This document shows positions 43,779 to 52,823 of a stretch of DNA of 64,000 bases, one piece after another. The stretch comes from Deltaproteobacteria bacterium (lineage in GTDB: Bacteria > Desulfobacterota > Binatia > Binatales > Binataceae): contig JAKBMB010000007.1 in assembly GCA_021831785.1 (NCBI GenBank), positions 186,001 to 250,000 on the forward strand, given 5' to 3'. Made by a program: the position numbers and the translations under genes. Each line of letters starts with the position of its first letter. Position 1 is the first letter of the stretch. The notes under the pieces were generated by a model. That model worked only from the letters and a program-made list of their open reading frames with translations. It was not told the DNA's origin and did not search any database.

Positions 43779-46412
43779 ATGACCGAGCGCCGCCGCACGC
43801 TTTACCTGATCGACGGGTCCGGATATGTCTTTCGCGCCTTTTACGCGCTGCCCGCGTTGAGCACCTCTCGCGGCGTCGCAACCAACGCCGTCTACGGCTT
43901 TACTCGGATGCTGCTCAAGCTGCTCAAGCAAGCGCGCCCATCGCATATCGCGATCGCCTTCGACTCGCCGAAAAAAACGTTCCGCGACGATCTGTTCGCC
44001 GATTACAAAGCGAATCGGCCAGGGGCGCCGTCCGCGCTGCTGGCGCAAGTCCCGTATATCTATCGAATCGTCGAAGCCTTGCGGATCAGGCTCTTGCTGC
44101 TCGACGGCTACGAAGCCGACGATGTGCTTGGAACGCTGGCCGTGCGCGCCGCACGCGAGGGCTTCGACATCGTCATCGTGACCGCCGACAAGGACTTCAT
44201 GCAGTTGGTCGGGCCCCATATCAGCTTGTGGGACACCATGCGCGACCGACGCACTACGGCGCACGATATTCGGCAGCGCTTCGGCGTCGAGCCCCGCGAC
44301 CTAATTGACGTGATGGCGCTGAGCGGCGACGCGGTTGATAACGTCAAGGGAGTGCCCGGCGTGGGCGGGAAGACCGCGGTGGCGCTGATCAAAAAATTCG
44401 GCAGCCTCACCAATTTGCTGAGACACTTGGACGAACTTGAAGCGGGCGATTTGCCTGGCGGCAAAAAGCTCGCCGCCCTAATCGCGGGGAACCGGCCCAA
44501 TCTGGAACTCGCGCGCAAGCTGGTACGGATCGACACCGACGCGCCGATTAACGTCGAACCGCATGAACTGGGCTTTGCGGGTCTCGACAGGATTGACCGC
44601 GACGCGCTGTCGGCGCTCGCCCAGGAACTGGAGTTTCATTCTTTGCTGCGCGAGCTGGCGCCGAGTGCGCCCTCGAAAAAGCAGCCGGACACGCTAACGC
44701 CGAGCTCCGCGCTCGAACGCATCGTTGAGCAAATGACTAAAGTCCGCCGTCTGTTCGTCCATTTATCGGACGAGGGTGAGGACGGCGAGGTCCTGAAGTT
44801 AATGGGGGAAGGCGAAGATCGCCCTTTTTGCGCGCTAGAGGCGTCCTCATTCGAAAAGGCGGCGGCGCTGCTTGAGAATGCGCGCCTGCCCAAAGCATGC
44901 CACGACGCGAAATTCCATCAGCGGCGCCTTGGAGCGCGCGGAATCAAGCTCGCCGGAGTTGATTTTGACACGATGTTGGCCGGCTTTTTGATTAATGCTG
45001 AGCGCCCGGAGCCGGCGCTGGCGGCGCTTTATCAGGACCATCTGGTAAGCGGCCGCAACGGCGGCCTCTCCGCCGCAAGCGCGGATGCGCAGTTGGCCGA
45101 CGGCGCGAGCGAGCCCGAGATGGTGGCGACGTTGATGCCGGTTCTGCGCCAGCGCATGCAGGAAGCGGGCTTGCTGGAACTGTTCGCCCAAGTCGAGATG
45201 CCCCTGGCCTCGGTGCTGGCCGCGATGGAAGATGCCGGGATTAAGGTCGACGGGGAAGCGCTGCGGCAAATCTCCGCGCAGTTCGGCCGCGAACTGGCGG
45301 AGTTGGAGAGCGAATGCCATCGGCTGGCCGGCCGGCCTTTTAATCTCAATTCTCCATTGCAGTTGCGCCAATTGCTGTTCGAGGAGCTCAAGCTTCCGGT
45401 CAAGGGGATCAAGAAGACGAAAAGCGGGCTCACCACCGATTCCGACGCGCTGGCCAAGCTCGCGGAGCATCATCCGCTGCCCGAGCGAGTTCTTCGATAT
45501 CGTGCTCTGGCCAAGCTTAAGTCCGCTTACGTGGATTCGCTGCCGGCCCTGATTGACGCCAAGACCGGGCGCCTTCATACGACGTTTCATCAGGCGCTTA
45601 CCGCAACCGGCCGCCTAAGCTCAAGCAACCCGAATCTGCAAAATATACCCCTGCGCAGCGAGGACGGACGTCGCATCCGGCGCGCCTTCGTAGCCGACCC
45701 GGGCAACGTGCTCCTTTCAGCGGACTACTCGCAAATCGAGCTTCGCGTACTGGCTCATCTCTCCGGCGACGAGACCTTGATCGCGGCCTTCCGGCGCGGC
45801 GAGGACATTCATGTTCGCACGGCTACCGAGCTATTGGGAGTCACGCCTGAAGCGGTCGATTCGAACGCGCGCCGGCTCGCCAAGGTGATAAACTTCGGGC
45901 TTATTTACGGGATGGGACCGCAGCGCCTGGCGCGCGAGCTCGGGATCGAGCGCAAGCTCGCCGCCGCATATATAGACCGCTATTTCGAGCGCTTAAGCGG
46001 AGTCAAGCGCTACCTTGAGGCCACATTGCGCCAAGCGCGGGAGACCGGTTTCGTAACCACGATGTATGGGCGCCGGCGCTATTTGCGCGAACTTAACTCG
46101 CCGGCCGCCGAGGTGCGCGCGCAAGCCGAGCGCGCGGCGCTCAATACGCCGGTCCAGGGTACGGCGGCGGAGCTGATAAAGCTGGCGATGGTGCGGCTTG
46201 ACGGGATGCTGCGCGAAAATCAGTCTACGGCGCGACTCTTGCTCCAGGTTCACGACGAACTCTTGCTGGAAGTTGCATTAGACCAGCTTAAGCCGGTTGC
46301 AAGGATGCTTAAGGAAGCAATGGAGGGTGCAGCCGCCTTGAATGTCCCACTCCGCGTGGAACTCAGGTTGGGACCCAACTGGGCCGATCTCGAAGGTCTA
46401 AATCTCGATTGA
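43779..46412 (+). CDS. polA: DNA polymerase I, proofreading domain probably inactive
   Basis: 877 residues. The 5'-3' nuclease (1-290) has LYLIDGSGYVFRAFYALPAL, DGYEADDVLGTLA, VTADKDFMQL and GDAVDNVKGVPGVGGKTAVA. The middle (about 300-480) has the 3'-5' exonuclease fold but lacks the FDTET-type metal motif: LFVHLSDEGEDGE stands there, so proofreading is likely lost, as in Taq polymerase. The polymerase domain has motif A DYSQIELRVLAHLSGD (Asp about 649), motif B RRLAKVINFGLIYGM and motif C QVHDELLLE (Asp about 826). Completes Okazaki fragments and repair. 35 bp before the sigma factor gene. Confidence 0.95.
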   Translation: MTERRRTLYLIDGSGYVFRAFYALPALSTSRGVATNAVYGFTRMLLKLLKQARPSHIAIAFDSPKKTFRDDLFADYKANRPGAPSALLAQVPYIYRIVEALRIRLLLLDGYEADDVLGTLAVRAAREGFDIVIVTADKDFMQLVGPHISLWDTMRDRRTTAHDIRQRFGVEPRDLIDVMALSGDAVDNVKGVPGVGGKTAVALIKKFGSLTNLLRHLDELEAGDLPGGKKLAALIAGNRPNLELARKLVRIDTDAPINVEPHELGFAGLDRIDRDALSALAQELEFHSLLRELAPSAPSKKQPDTLTPSSALERIVEQMTKVRRLFVHLSDEGEDGEVLKLMGEGEDRPFCALEASSFEKAAALLENARLPKACHDAKFHQRRLGARGIKLAGVDFDTMLAGFLINAERPEPALAALYQDHLVSGRNGGLSAASADAQLADGASEPEMVATLMPVLRQRMQEAGLLELFAQVEMPLASVLAAMEDAGIKVDGEALRQISAQFGRELAELESECHRLAGRPFNLNSPLQLRQLLFEELKLPVKGIKKTKSGLTTDSDALAKLAEHHPLPERVLRYRALAKLKSAYVDSLPALIDAKTGRLHTTFHQALTATGRLSSSNPNLQNIPLRSEDGRRIRRAFVADPGNVLLSADYSQIELRVLAHLSGDETLIAAFRRGEDIHVRTATELLGVTPEAVDSNARRLAKVINFGLIYGMGPQRLARELGIERKLAAAYIDRYFERLSGVKRYLEATLRQARETGFVTTMYGRRRYLRELNSPAAEVRAQAERAALNTPVQGTAAELIKLAMVRLDGMLRENQSTARLLLQVHDELLLEVALDQLKPVARMLKEAMEGAAALNVPLRVELRLGPNWADLEGLNLD

Positions 46413-46447
46413 TTCGATTGAATCGACTCCTCCGAAGACACGTCTAA

Positions 46448-47026
46448 TTGACTGGAGAAAACAGATACGCGAGCGACGAACTTGAGCTAATCCAACAGGC
46501 CAAAAAAGGCGACCACCAAGCCTTTGCGGTTCTTGTCAGGCGTTACCAGCGTCGTCTAACCGGAGTTGCTCTGGCGCTTACGCGAAACGCTGACGATGCC
46601 GCCGAGTTGGCGCAGGAGGCGTTCGTACGAGCTTACCAAAACCTCGGCCAGTTCGAGGCCCGCTCGAGTTTTTCGACTTGGCTTTACCGGATCGTGGCCA
46701 ATCTGGCCATCGACTTCCGCCGCCGGGAGAGCCGCCATGTGGTGCTGCGCGGCGAGGAAGCAGAAAACGAGCTGCGCCGGCTCGCGGGAAGTGGCGATAC
46801 CGCGTTCAGCACGACCTTCGGCGGAGAGCTCAAGGGGCGGTTGCGCATGGCGCTCAATGAGTTGACGCCTGAGCATCGCGTCGTGATACTTCTAAGGGAG
46901 GTGGAGGGGCTCTCTTACGAGGAAATTAGCGAGACGTTGGGTTGCCCGCGTGGCACAGTGATGAGCCGCCTGCATTACGCGCGCATGCGGCTGCGCGAAC
47001 AGTTGAAGGATTTTCGCCAGCGGTAG
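46448..47026 (+). CDS. rpoE: RpoE-type ECF sigma factor
   Basis: 192 residues. Region 2 (AFAVLVRRYQRRLTGVALAL, then DAAELAQEAFVRAYQNLGQF and STWLYRIVANLAIDFRRRE) and region 4 (LTPEHRVVILLREVEGLSYE and GCPRGTVMSRLHYARMRLR) are both strong. The start is TTG (46448), the only start-like codon in the right place. The anti-sigma gene follows after 18 bp. This group directs envelope-stress responses. Confidence 0.94.
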   Translation: MTGENRYASDELELIQQAKKGDHQAFAVLVRRYQRRLTGVALALTRNADDAAELAQEAFVRAYQNLGQFEARSSFSTWLYRIVANLAIDFRRRESRHVVLRGEEAENELRRLAGSGDTAFSTTFGGELKGRLRMALNELTPEHRVVILLREVEGLSYEEISETLGCPRGTVMSRLHYARMRLREQLKDFRQR

Positions 47027-47044
47027 CACGCGCGGGAGTGGAAC

Positions 47045-47623
47045 GTGATGATCGAGTGTACCGGGATTGCCGAGTTGCTGGGCGCTTTTCGAGACGGCGA
47101 ACTGGAGCCCGACAAAGTTGCAATCGTCGCCCGCCATCTTGCCGCTTGCACACCATGCGAGGTGCTGCTGAGCGAAATTTGCGAGTTGGGCGAGACGCTT
47201 CGCGCTAGCGCTTACGAGCCCTCTCTGGACGGGTTCACCGAACAGGTGCTAAGCCGCTTGGCGTACCTGCGCGAGCCATTCTCCCGCCGCTTGCGCCGAG
47301 GTCTGGGTGCTTTGGGCTGGAGTTGGCCGGTGGCGGTCACATCCGCTTCGCTGGCCACGGTATTGGCGAGTTGGCTTGCATTGATAACCTTCGCCGAACC
47401 CATCGCAGCGCCCATCGCGCCGGCGGGTTCGAATGCGGTCAATGAAGTCGAAGCGGGCGGCGGCCAGCTAGCGCAGACGCTCGGTCTGGCCGTCCCGTAT
47501 GCCAAAGACCAAGTGGTGATTTCCCGGCTGGAGACGGACCGCCATCACGTCGCGCTCTGGAGCGAGCCCGAGGGCAGCACAACGGTAATCTGGCTGCCGG
47601 AGGAGTCGGAAATTGGCGAGTGA
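47045..47623 (+). CDS. Zinc-finger membrane anti-sigma factor
   Basis: 192 residues. The N-terminal ZAS motif HLAACTPC gives His31, Cys35 and Cys38, upstream of a single membrane helix at about 94-116 (WPVAVTSASLATVLASWLAL). The outside part (about 120-192) is small and ends with HVALWSEPEGSTTVIWLP. It is the expected partner of the preceding sigma factor. Its 3' end overlaps the next gene by 11 bp. Confidence 0.88.
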   Translation: MMIECTGIAELLGAFRDGELEPDKVAIVARHLAACTPCEVLLSEICELGETLRASAYEPSLDGFTEQVLSRLAYLREPFSRRLRRGLGALGWSWPVAVTSASLATVLASWLALITFAEPIAAPIAPAGSNAVNEVEAGGGQLAQTLGLAVPYAKDQVVISRLETDRHHVALWSEPEGSTTVIWLPEESEIGE

Positions 47624-48164
47624 CACGGCGACCGTCAGCAGAGCAGCGGTGGTGCTGCTCCTGGTGCTGGCAGTTCCGGCTCTGGTCGCAGCCGAGCCCT
47701 GCGATAAGACGATTGAAATAAGGGTTAACTGCGTGCTCGCCGCGGACACGAACCGGGGCCTTGACGAGCGCCTGCGTCCGATGGGCGGCCAACTGCAGCG
47801 TCTGTTCCGTTATTCCACATACCGCCTGGTGAGCCATCAGGTGGGAGAGGCGGCCTGCGGTCAGGGGATGGCGTTCTCTCTTCCCGGCGGACGGGTCCTC
47901 CATGTCGATCCGCAAGACGTTGATCACAACACCATCAAGATGCAGCTCGTGCTCTTTCAGGGCGAACGCCCGGTGATGACCACCGAGGTTAAGCTGCTCA
48001 ATCACGGGCTCCTCATCATCGGCGGTTCGCGATACGAAGAGGGGATGCTCATTATCTCCATCCAGGCCATCGTGCCAACGTCGCCCCCGCCCGAGGGCAG
48101 CGTGGCGACGCCCGCGGTTAAGCCCAAGAAGCCTTCGCTCTCGCCTACGGAACTGGTTCCCTAG
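47613..48164 (+). CDS. Secreted protein of unknown function in the sigma-E operon
   Basis: 183 residues starting at a TTG with GGAGGAG 7 nt before it; an N-terminal hydrophobic signal (AAVVLLLVLAVPALVAAEP) with AxA-type cleavage, then a cysteine-containing beta-rich domain (about 27-150; LFRYSTYRLVSHQVGEAACG, FSLPGGRVLHVDPQD) and a Pro-rich tail. I do not recognise the family. Position as the third gene of a sigma/anti-sigma operon suggests a periplasmic sensor or regulator of the anti-sigma factor. Confidence 0.7.
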   Translation: MASDTATVSRAAVVLLLVLAVPALVAAEPCDKTIEIRVNCVLAADTNRGLDERLRPMGGQLQRLFRYSTYRLVSHQVGEAACGQGMAFSLPGGRVLHVDPQDVDHNTIKMQLVLFQGERPVMTTEVKLLNHGLLIIGGSRYEEGMLIISIQAIVPTSPPPEGSVATPAVKPKKPSLSPTELVP

Positions 48165-48517
48165 CGGCGCGCGTCGAGTTGCGCCGCGCGGGCCCGTTCG
48201 CGCGGGTCTTTGGCCGGCGTCTTTTCGGGCGCGGCGACCATCGACCAATCAAGCCGCTCGGACGTTGCGCCTAAGGGCCAGGTTTTTGGCTCCGGCCGAG
48301 CGTTCTGCCCGCCACGCCGCGAGTTTGCAGGTCGTTAGTTTCGCTCGCGTGCCCGTTCCCGGCTTCACCCCTGCGAGTAGGTCCGCCGGCGCGCTGTCGC
48401 TCACCATCGTTGACCGCGGTGTTTGCAACGCGGCCCAGATACGGCAGAATTAGACGAGGCTACGTGACGCCGACGCGTTTTCCAGCGGCGCGCGCAGACC
48501 CCCAGGGGAGGATCACG
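48165..48517. other. Intergenic region upstream of the SOD gene
   Basis: 353 bp with no protein pattern; a run of the SOD frame is open from 48410 but has no conserved content before 48518. An AGGGGAGG site stands about 8 nt before the SOD ATG. Confidence 0.45.
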
Positions 48518-49099
48518 ATGGCATACAAGGAATACACTCCTAAGGATTACTCGCAACTAAAAGGACTGATTGGCATAACCGACGATCAGATTTCGGCTCA
48601 TCTGGACCTTTATCGGGGCTACGTCAAGAGGTGCAACAGCCTCCTCAAAACGCTCCAGGAGCTCGAGCCGTCCACCCAGGCGTGGCAGGAGGAACGCCGC
48701 CGCTTGGGGTGGGAGTTCAACGGCATGCGTCTGCATGAGGTCTATTTTGACCAGATCACGAAAGGCTCCGGCGCGGGCTCCGCAAAGCAAAAGATCAGCT
48801 CGGTGCTGTTGCCTGTCTTCAAAAGCTTCGACGAATGGATCCAGGAGCTCAAGAGCGCTGCCGTCATTCCAGGCATCGGCTGGGTCGCCGGGTATTTAGA
48901 CAAGCTGACCGGGCAGATGCTCACGGTATGGGTCAATGAGCACGACCAGGGGCACCTGGCGGGCCTTCAGTTGGTTTTCATCCTCGACGTATTCGAGCAC
49001 GCCTACGGCAGATATCTGCCGTTTACCGAGCGCAAGAAGTACGTGGACCACTATTTCGAGAACACCAACTGGGAGATAGTCGCCCAGCGGCTGGGCTAG
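48518..49099 (+). CDS. Fe/Mn superoxide dismutase family protein, divergent
   Basis: 193 residues from the ATG at 48518, preceded by an AGGGGAGG ribosome site. All four metal ligands of Fe/Mn SODs can be placed: His28 (ISAHLDLYRGYV), His73 (MRLHEVYFDQI), Asp157 and His161 (ILDVFEHAYG). But the N-terminal YxLPALPY-type segment is replaced and the domain connection is longer, so it belongs to a divergent branch that is often annotated only as superoxide dismutase-like. Cytoplasmic. Neighbour to the OsmC-family peroxidase, so both may serve oxidative defence. Confidence 0.82.
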   Translation: MAYKEYTPKDYSQLKGLIGITDDQISAHLDLYRGYVKRCNSLLKTLQELEPSTQAWQEERRRLGWEFNGMRLHEVYFDQITKGSGAGSAKQKISSVLLPVFKSFDEWIQELKSAAVIPGIGWVAGYLDKLTGQMLTVWVNEHDQGHLAGLQLVFILDVFEHAYGRYLPFTERKKYVDHYFENTNWEIVAQRLG

Positions 49100-49292
49100 C
49101 GGACTGGGCTATGCAACGTGGCGGGACGCTTCGTCGCCCGGGCCGCGGCGGACATGGGGTTTTTGAAACCCTGGCGCCGATAATTTCGCGGGTCATCTCG
49201 ACCCCGGCACTACAACTACGCAGGAGTTGTGCCCGGCTCGGCTCGACAACGGGTGATGCGCTTGGTCGGCGTTTGGGCTTCGGGCGGTAGAT

Positions 49293-49742
49293 ATGGGTGA
49301 CAAACGATATCTGACCGGCGAGGTGCGCACGTACAGCAGCGGCACGCCGGGACGCGCGCTGTGGCGGGCGCGCACGAACCATTTCGTGACCGATGACCTT
49401 ACCGACCACGGCGGCCCGGGCGAGGCAGCGACTGCGATCGAGCTTTTCCTGGGCGGGATTACGGCGTGCGCCGTTTTCATGGTCGAACGCCTGGCCAAGG
49501 AAGGGGGCTTGGCGCTTAAGCGCGCCGAGGTCAGGATGGACGCGATGTCCGATCGACAGGCGCTGCGCAGCGGCCCGCCGGTCTTGGATCGCGCCACGAT
49601 GCATTTCGAATTTGCCGGCATAACTGAGGATGCCGCCGCGAAGCTGGTCAAGACCTTCAAGGACAGGTGACCGCTCTATGGTTCGGTCGCCGTGGCGGTC
49701 GCCGACAAGATGACGGTTACGTTCGAGGTCAAGCCCGACTGA
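49293..49742 (+). CDS. OsmC-family peroxiredoxin-like protein, candidate selenoprotein (TGA at codon 126)
   Basis: The frame has an in-frame TGA at 49668-49670 and continues without change to a TGA at 49740-49742. Joined, it is a full-length OsmC protein of 149 residues: IELFLGGITACAVFMVERLA with Cys59, and LVKTFKDR-[TGA]-PLYGSVAV then KMTVTFEVKPD. In homologues the TGA position is the second catalytic cysteine (RCPLYG); E. coli OsmC uses Cys59 and Cys125. This is the replacement expected for selenocysteine. OsmC-like selenoproteins have been reported from metagenomes. A hairpin 13-35 nt after the TGA could serve as bacterial SECIS. The alternative is a recent nonsense mutation leaving a 125-residue product. 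No sel genes are in the window. Confidence 0.7.
49683..49705 (+). promoter_or_regulatory. Possible bacterial SECIS hairpin after the in-frame TGA
   Basis: TCGG (49683-49686) can pair with CCGA (49702-49705), and CGC (49688-49690) with GCG (49695-49697), around a loop of sequence CGTG, with a one-sided bulge. The apical loop is 20-24 nt after the TGA, within the range for bacterial SECIS elements, and has a G near its 5' side. The stem is short and was drawn by eye; folding energy was not computed. Confidence 0.3.
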
Positions 49743-49824
49743 CGGCGCGCAACCCGGGTCCGCGCGGCAACCTCGGTTCGCGCGGCAAGCCGGGTACGGC
49801 GCTCGACGCGTCGGGCACGCCTAT

Positions 49825-50959
49825 CTATGCGCCGGCGCGGCCGGCGCCGTCGCCTCTGCGTACACCGAGCAGGTAGGCCTCGATAAACTGGTCGATCTCG
49901 CCGTCCAGCACGGCATCCGTGTTGCCTACTTCCAGACCCGAGCGATGGTCCTTGACCATACGGTATGGGGTAAGCACGTAGGAACGGATCTGGCTGCCCC
50001 AGGCGATCTCTTTTTTTGCGCGGCTAAACTCTTCGAGCTTCTCTTGCTGCTTGCGCTGCTCCAGCTCGAACAGCCGCGCGCGCAGAATTTTCATCGCCGT
50101 GGCGCGGTTCTTGTGCTGCGAGCGCTCGTTCTGGCAAGTCACCACGATACCGGTGGGAAGATGGGTGATGCGTACTGCGGAGTCGGTTTTGTTAACGTGC
50201 TGGCCGCCGGCGCCGCTCGCGCGGAAGGTATCGACGCGCAGGTCGACCGGATTAATCGTGACCTCGATTTTCTCGTCGATCGCGGGATAAACGAAGACCG
50301 ACGCAAAAGACGTGTGCCGGCGCGCGTTGGCGTCGAACGGCGAGATGCGCACCAGGCGATGGATGCCCGCCTCGGCTTTCAAATAGCCGTAGGCGTAATC
50401 ACCCTCGATGGTCAAAGTCGCGCTCTTAATTCCGGCGCCCTCGCCCGCCTGGAAATCCACCACTTCGGCGCGATAACCGTGGCGTTCCGTCCACCTGAGA
50501 TACAGCCGCAGCAGCGTCTCGGCCCAGTCTTGCGCTTCGACGCCGCCGGCGCCCGGATGAATCGACATGATCGCTCCCAGTCGATCGTATTCGCCGCCTA
50601 ACATTATTCGCAGCTCCTGCGCCTGGAGCGCGGCGCGCGCCTGGGCCAGGGTCTTAGCGGCTTCGTGAGCGGCTTCGGAGTCCTCGGCGCCCTCCTCTTC
50701 GGCCATGGCGAGAAACAGCGCGGTCTCGTCCAGGAGCTCGCCGAGCTGGCGGCGGAGGCCAAGCTGTTCGTTGATCTGGTCTTGCTCTTTGCTCGCTGCC
50801 TGCGCCGCCTCCGGACGATCCCAGAAGTCGGGCTTGCTTGATTGCGCGAGCAACTCTGCGTGGCGGGCGTTCAGCGCGGGGAGGTCAAAGACGCCTCCCG
50901 AGCACGTCGAAGCGGGTCTGGAGATCCTTTAGTTGTTCCCGCATCTCGTTAAGCGCCAT
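49825..50959 (-). CDS. prfB: Peptide chain release factor 2, with programmed +1 frameshift
   Basis: RF2 recognises UAA and UGA and triggers peptide release. The long frame (to 50853) has the RF2 tripeptide SPF ([15 protein letters not shown]) and the GGQ motif ([16 protein letters not shown]). It lacks a natural N-terminus, which is found in the +1-shifted frame: ATG at 50959, [20 protein letters not shown] then GRRL and an in-frame TGA at codon 25 (50887-50885). Skipping one T (50887) joins it to [15 protein letters not shown]. The slippery CTT-TGA-C and an SD-like GGGAGG spaced as in E. coli are both present. Total about 370 residues. Last gene of the phoH-ybeY-lnt-prfB group. Confidence 0.96.
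50884..50899 (-). promoter_or_regulatory. prfB autoregulatory +1 frameshift site
   Basis: On the minus strand GGGAGG (50899-50894), CGT, CTT (50890-50888), TGA (50887-50885), C. Low RF2 lets the ribosome pause on TGA and slip one base on CTT, aided by the internal Shine-Dalgarno pairing three bases upstream. This is the known E. coli prfB mechanism; all its elements are visible here. Confidence 0.93.
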
Positions 50960-51206
50960 AGCAAACTCTCACCTCAACTCCGATTGCTTTTTTATATAGC
51001 CCTCATATTTATTATCACATATTCAGGTCTTTGGCGTAACCGGCATGGCACCGATGCACCGCGCCGGCGTAATCCGGAGACCGACCTTCTTCAATGGGCC
51101 GCACACGGCGCCGAGAGCCGCGGCTGTGAAGAAGCGGCACGTTTTGGCGCTTTTTCGCATGGAGTCGGACTCGCGAGTATCGGCACCCTTATGCGCGCCG
51201 GCTTTT

Positions 51207-52820
51207 CTAACTGCATCCGTTGAACGAGACCAGGCGCGAGACGCCCACCTCGCTAGGGTTGGTGCGCGCCGGCCGCAGCGAGGCCACGATTAGGCCCAGC
51301 GCGGTGAGCCCGAAACAGGTCTGTGCGAACAAGTCTCCGACTATCGCGTAAAGTGTGCGCCGCGGACGAAACTTGACCGTCACCAAACGGGTGGTGCGCC
51401 TAAAAAGCTCGGTGTTAGCGCGAATTCGGCCCAGCGGATCGATCACGGCGCTGATCCCGGTATTCGCCACCCGCACCATCGGCGTGTGATTTTCAACTGC
51501 CCGCATCGCCGCCATCGACAGTAGCTGATAAGGCGCCGCGGTCGTGCCGTACCAAGCGTCGTTGGTGATATTGACCAGTATATCGGCCCCACCGTCGACC
51601 GCGCGGCGCGTCAGATCGGGGAAGAGGCTTTCGTAGCAGATAAGTATGCCCAGGCGCGCTCCTTTGACGTCGAACAAGGTCTGCTGCCCGCCAGGCGCCA
51701 TCTCGCCGAATCCCGCCGCCACGGCGCTGACGAAGCCGCCGAGCAGCCATCGCAGCGGCACGTACTCGCCGAAGGGAACGAGTTCAATTTTGTCGTAGTA
51801 CGACTCTACACGGCCGTCGGCGGAGACGAGGTAAGCGCGATTGACCGGCGCAAACCCATCGCCGTTTTGACGCAACGCGACGGCGCCGAACAGAATCGGG
51901 AGCTTAGTCTGGCGGGCCAACGCCAGCAGCATCTGACGGTACCGCGCGTCGGCCGCGAGGCTATCCGGATAATTCGCCTCAGGCTGAAAGACAAAGGCGG
52001 CGGCGGCTTCGGGCCAGATGACCAGGTCAGCCTGGTTGCGGGCGGCAAAGACCGTGGCCTGACTGTATGCCTCGAAGCTGTTGGCGCGAAACCGCGGATC
52101 CCATTTAACTTCCTGCGCAATGTTGCCCTGCGCCATCGCTAACTTAAGCACTCCGGCCGGCTCCTGACGGTCCACCTGTTGAATCCTTGCCAGCCCGAAG
52201 GCGGCTGCCGCGACCATCGCGGCGGTCACCGTCGACAGGGCCCAAACCTTGCGCCGCGAGCTACCCTCGCGATGCAGCACCTCGAACAGCACGGCGTTGA
52301 ACAGCATGATCAGCGCGGAGATACCGTAAACCCCGGTGAACTCGGCATATTGGATCAGGACGAGATTTCGATAGGCCGCATCGCCGAGCAAGTTCCACGG
52401 AAAGCCGATGGGGAAGGTCGCCCGCGCCCACTCAAGGCCGGCCCAGGCAAGCGGCAGGGTGACAAAAAGCGCGAGCGGCAAGTTGCGCGAGACGTAGGTC
52501 GCGGCCCATATCGCGAGCGCGCCGTAAAGCGCCTCGATTGCCGCCAGCAGGACCAGCGGCCCGGGCGTGAGCCATAGCGGCATCGAGGTGAAATTATGCA
52601 GCGTGATCCCGATCCAGTACAGCGAAACGACAAAAAAGCTGAAACCCTGCAACCAGGCGTAAAAGAAAACCTGCGCCATCCGCGCATTCGAAAGCGCGTA
52701 GAGCAAAGGGACGAAGGCCACCCAGGCCAATACGCCCAGGTCAACCTTCGGGAACGCCAGCGACAGGAGAAGACCGCTGAGAACGGCTAGGAGCCACCGA
52801 GGCCAGGTTTCAAAAGGCAT
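51207..52820 (-). CDS. lnt: Apolipoprotein N-acyltransferase
   Basis: Adds the third acyl chain to the N-terminal cysteine of lipoproteins on the periplasmic side of the inner membrane. About six to seven N-terminal membrane helices (1-215) are followed by a nitrilase-type domain (about 230-480) with the catalytic triad: Glu about 271 (LVIWPEAAAA), Lys about 343 (YYDKIELVPFGEYVPL) and Cys about 394 (ILICYESLFP). A last helix near residue 500 and a short tail close it. 537 residues. Its presence indicates a diderm with lipoproteins. It starts 3 bp after the stop of the AbiGi-like gene. Confidence 0.94.
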   Translation of the reverse strand: MPFETWPRWLLAVLSGLLLSLAFPKVDLGVLAWVAFVPLLYALSNARMAQVFFYAWLQGFSFFVVSLYWIGITLHNFTSMPLWLTPGPLVLLAAIEALYGALAIWAATYVSRNLPLALFVTLPLAWAGLEWARATFPIGFPWNLLGDAAYRNLVLIQYAEFTGVYGISALIMLFNAVLFEVLHREGSSRRKVWALSTVTAAMVAAAAFGLARIQQVDRQEPAGVLKLAMAQGNIAQEVKWDPRFRANSFEAYSQATVFAARNQADLVIWPEAAAAFVFQPEANYPDSLAADARYRQMLLALARQTKLPILFGAVALRQNGDGFAPVNRAYLVSADGRVESYYDKIELVPFGEYVPLRWLLGGFVSAVAAGFGEMAPGGQQTLFDVKGARLGILICYESLFPDLTRRAVDGGADILVNITNDAWYGTTAAPYQLLSMAAMRAVENHTPMVRVANTGISAVIDPLGRIRANTELFRRTTRLVTVKFRPRRTLYAIVGDLFAQTCFGLTALGLIVASLRPARTNPSEVGVSRLVSFNGCS

Positions 52821-52823
52821 TCT

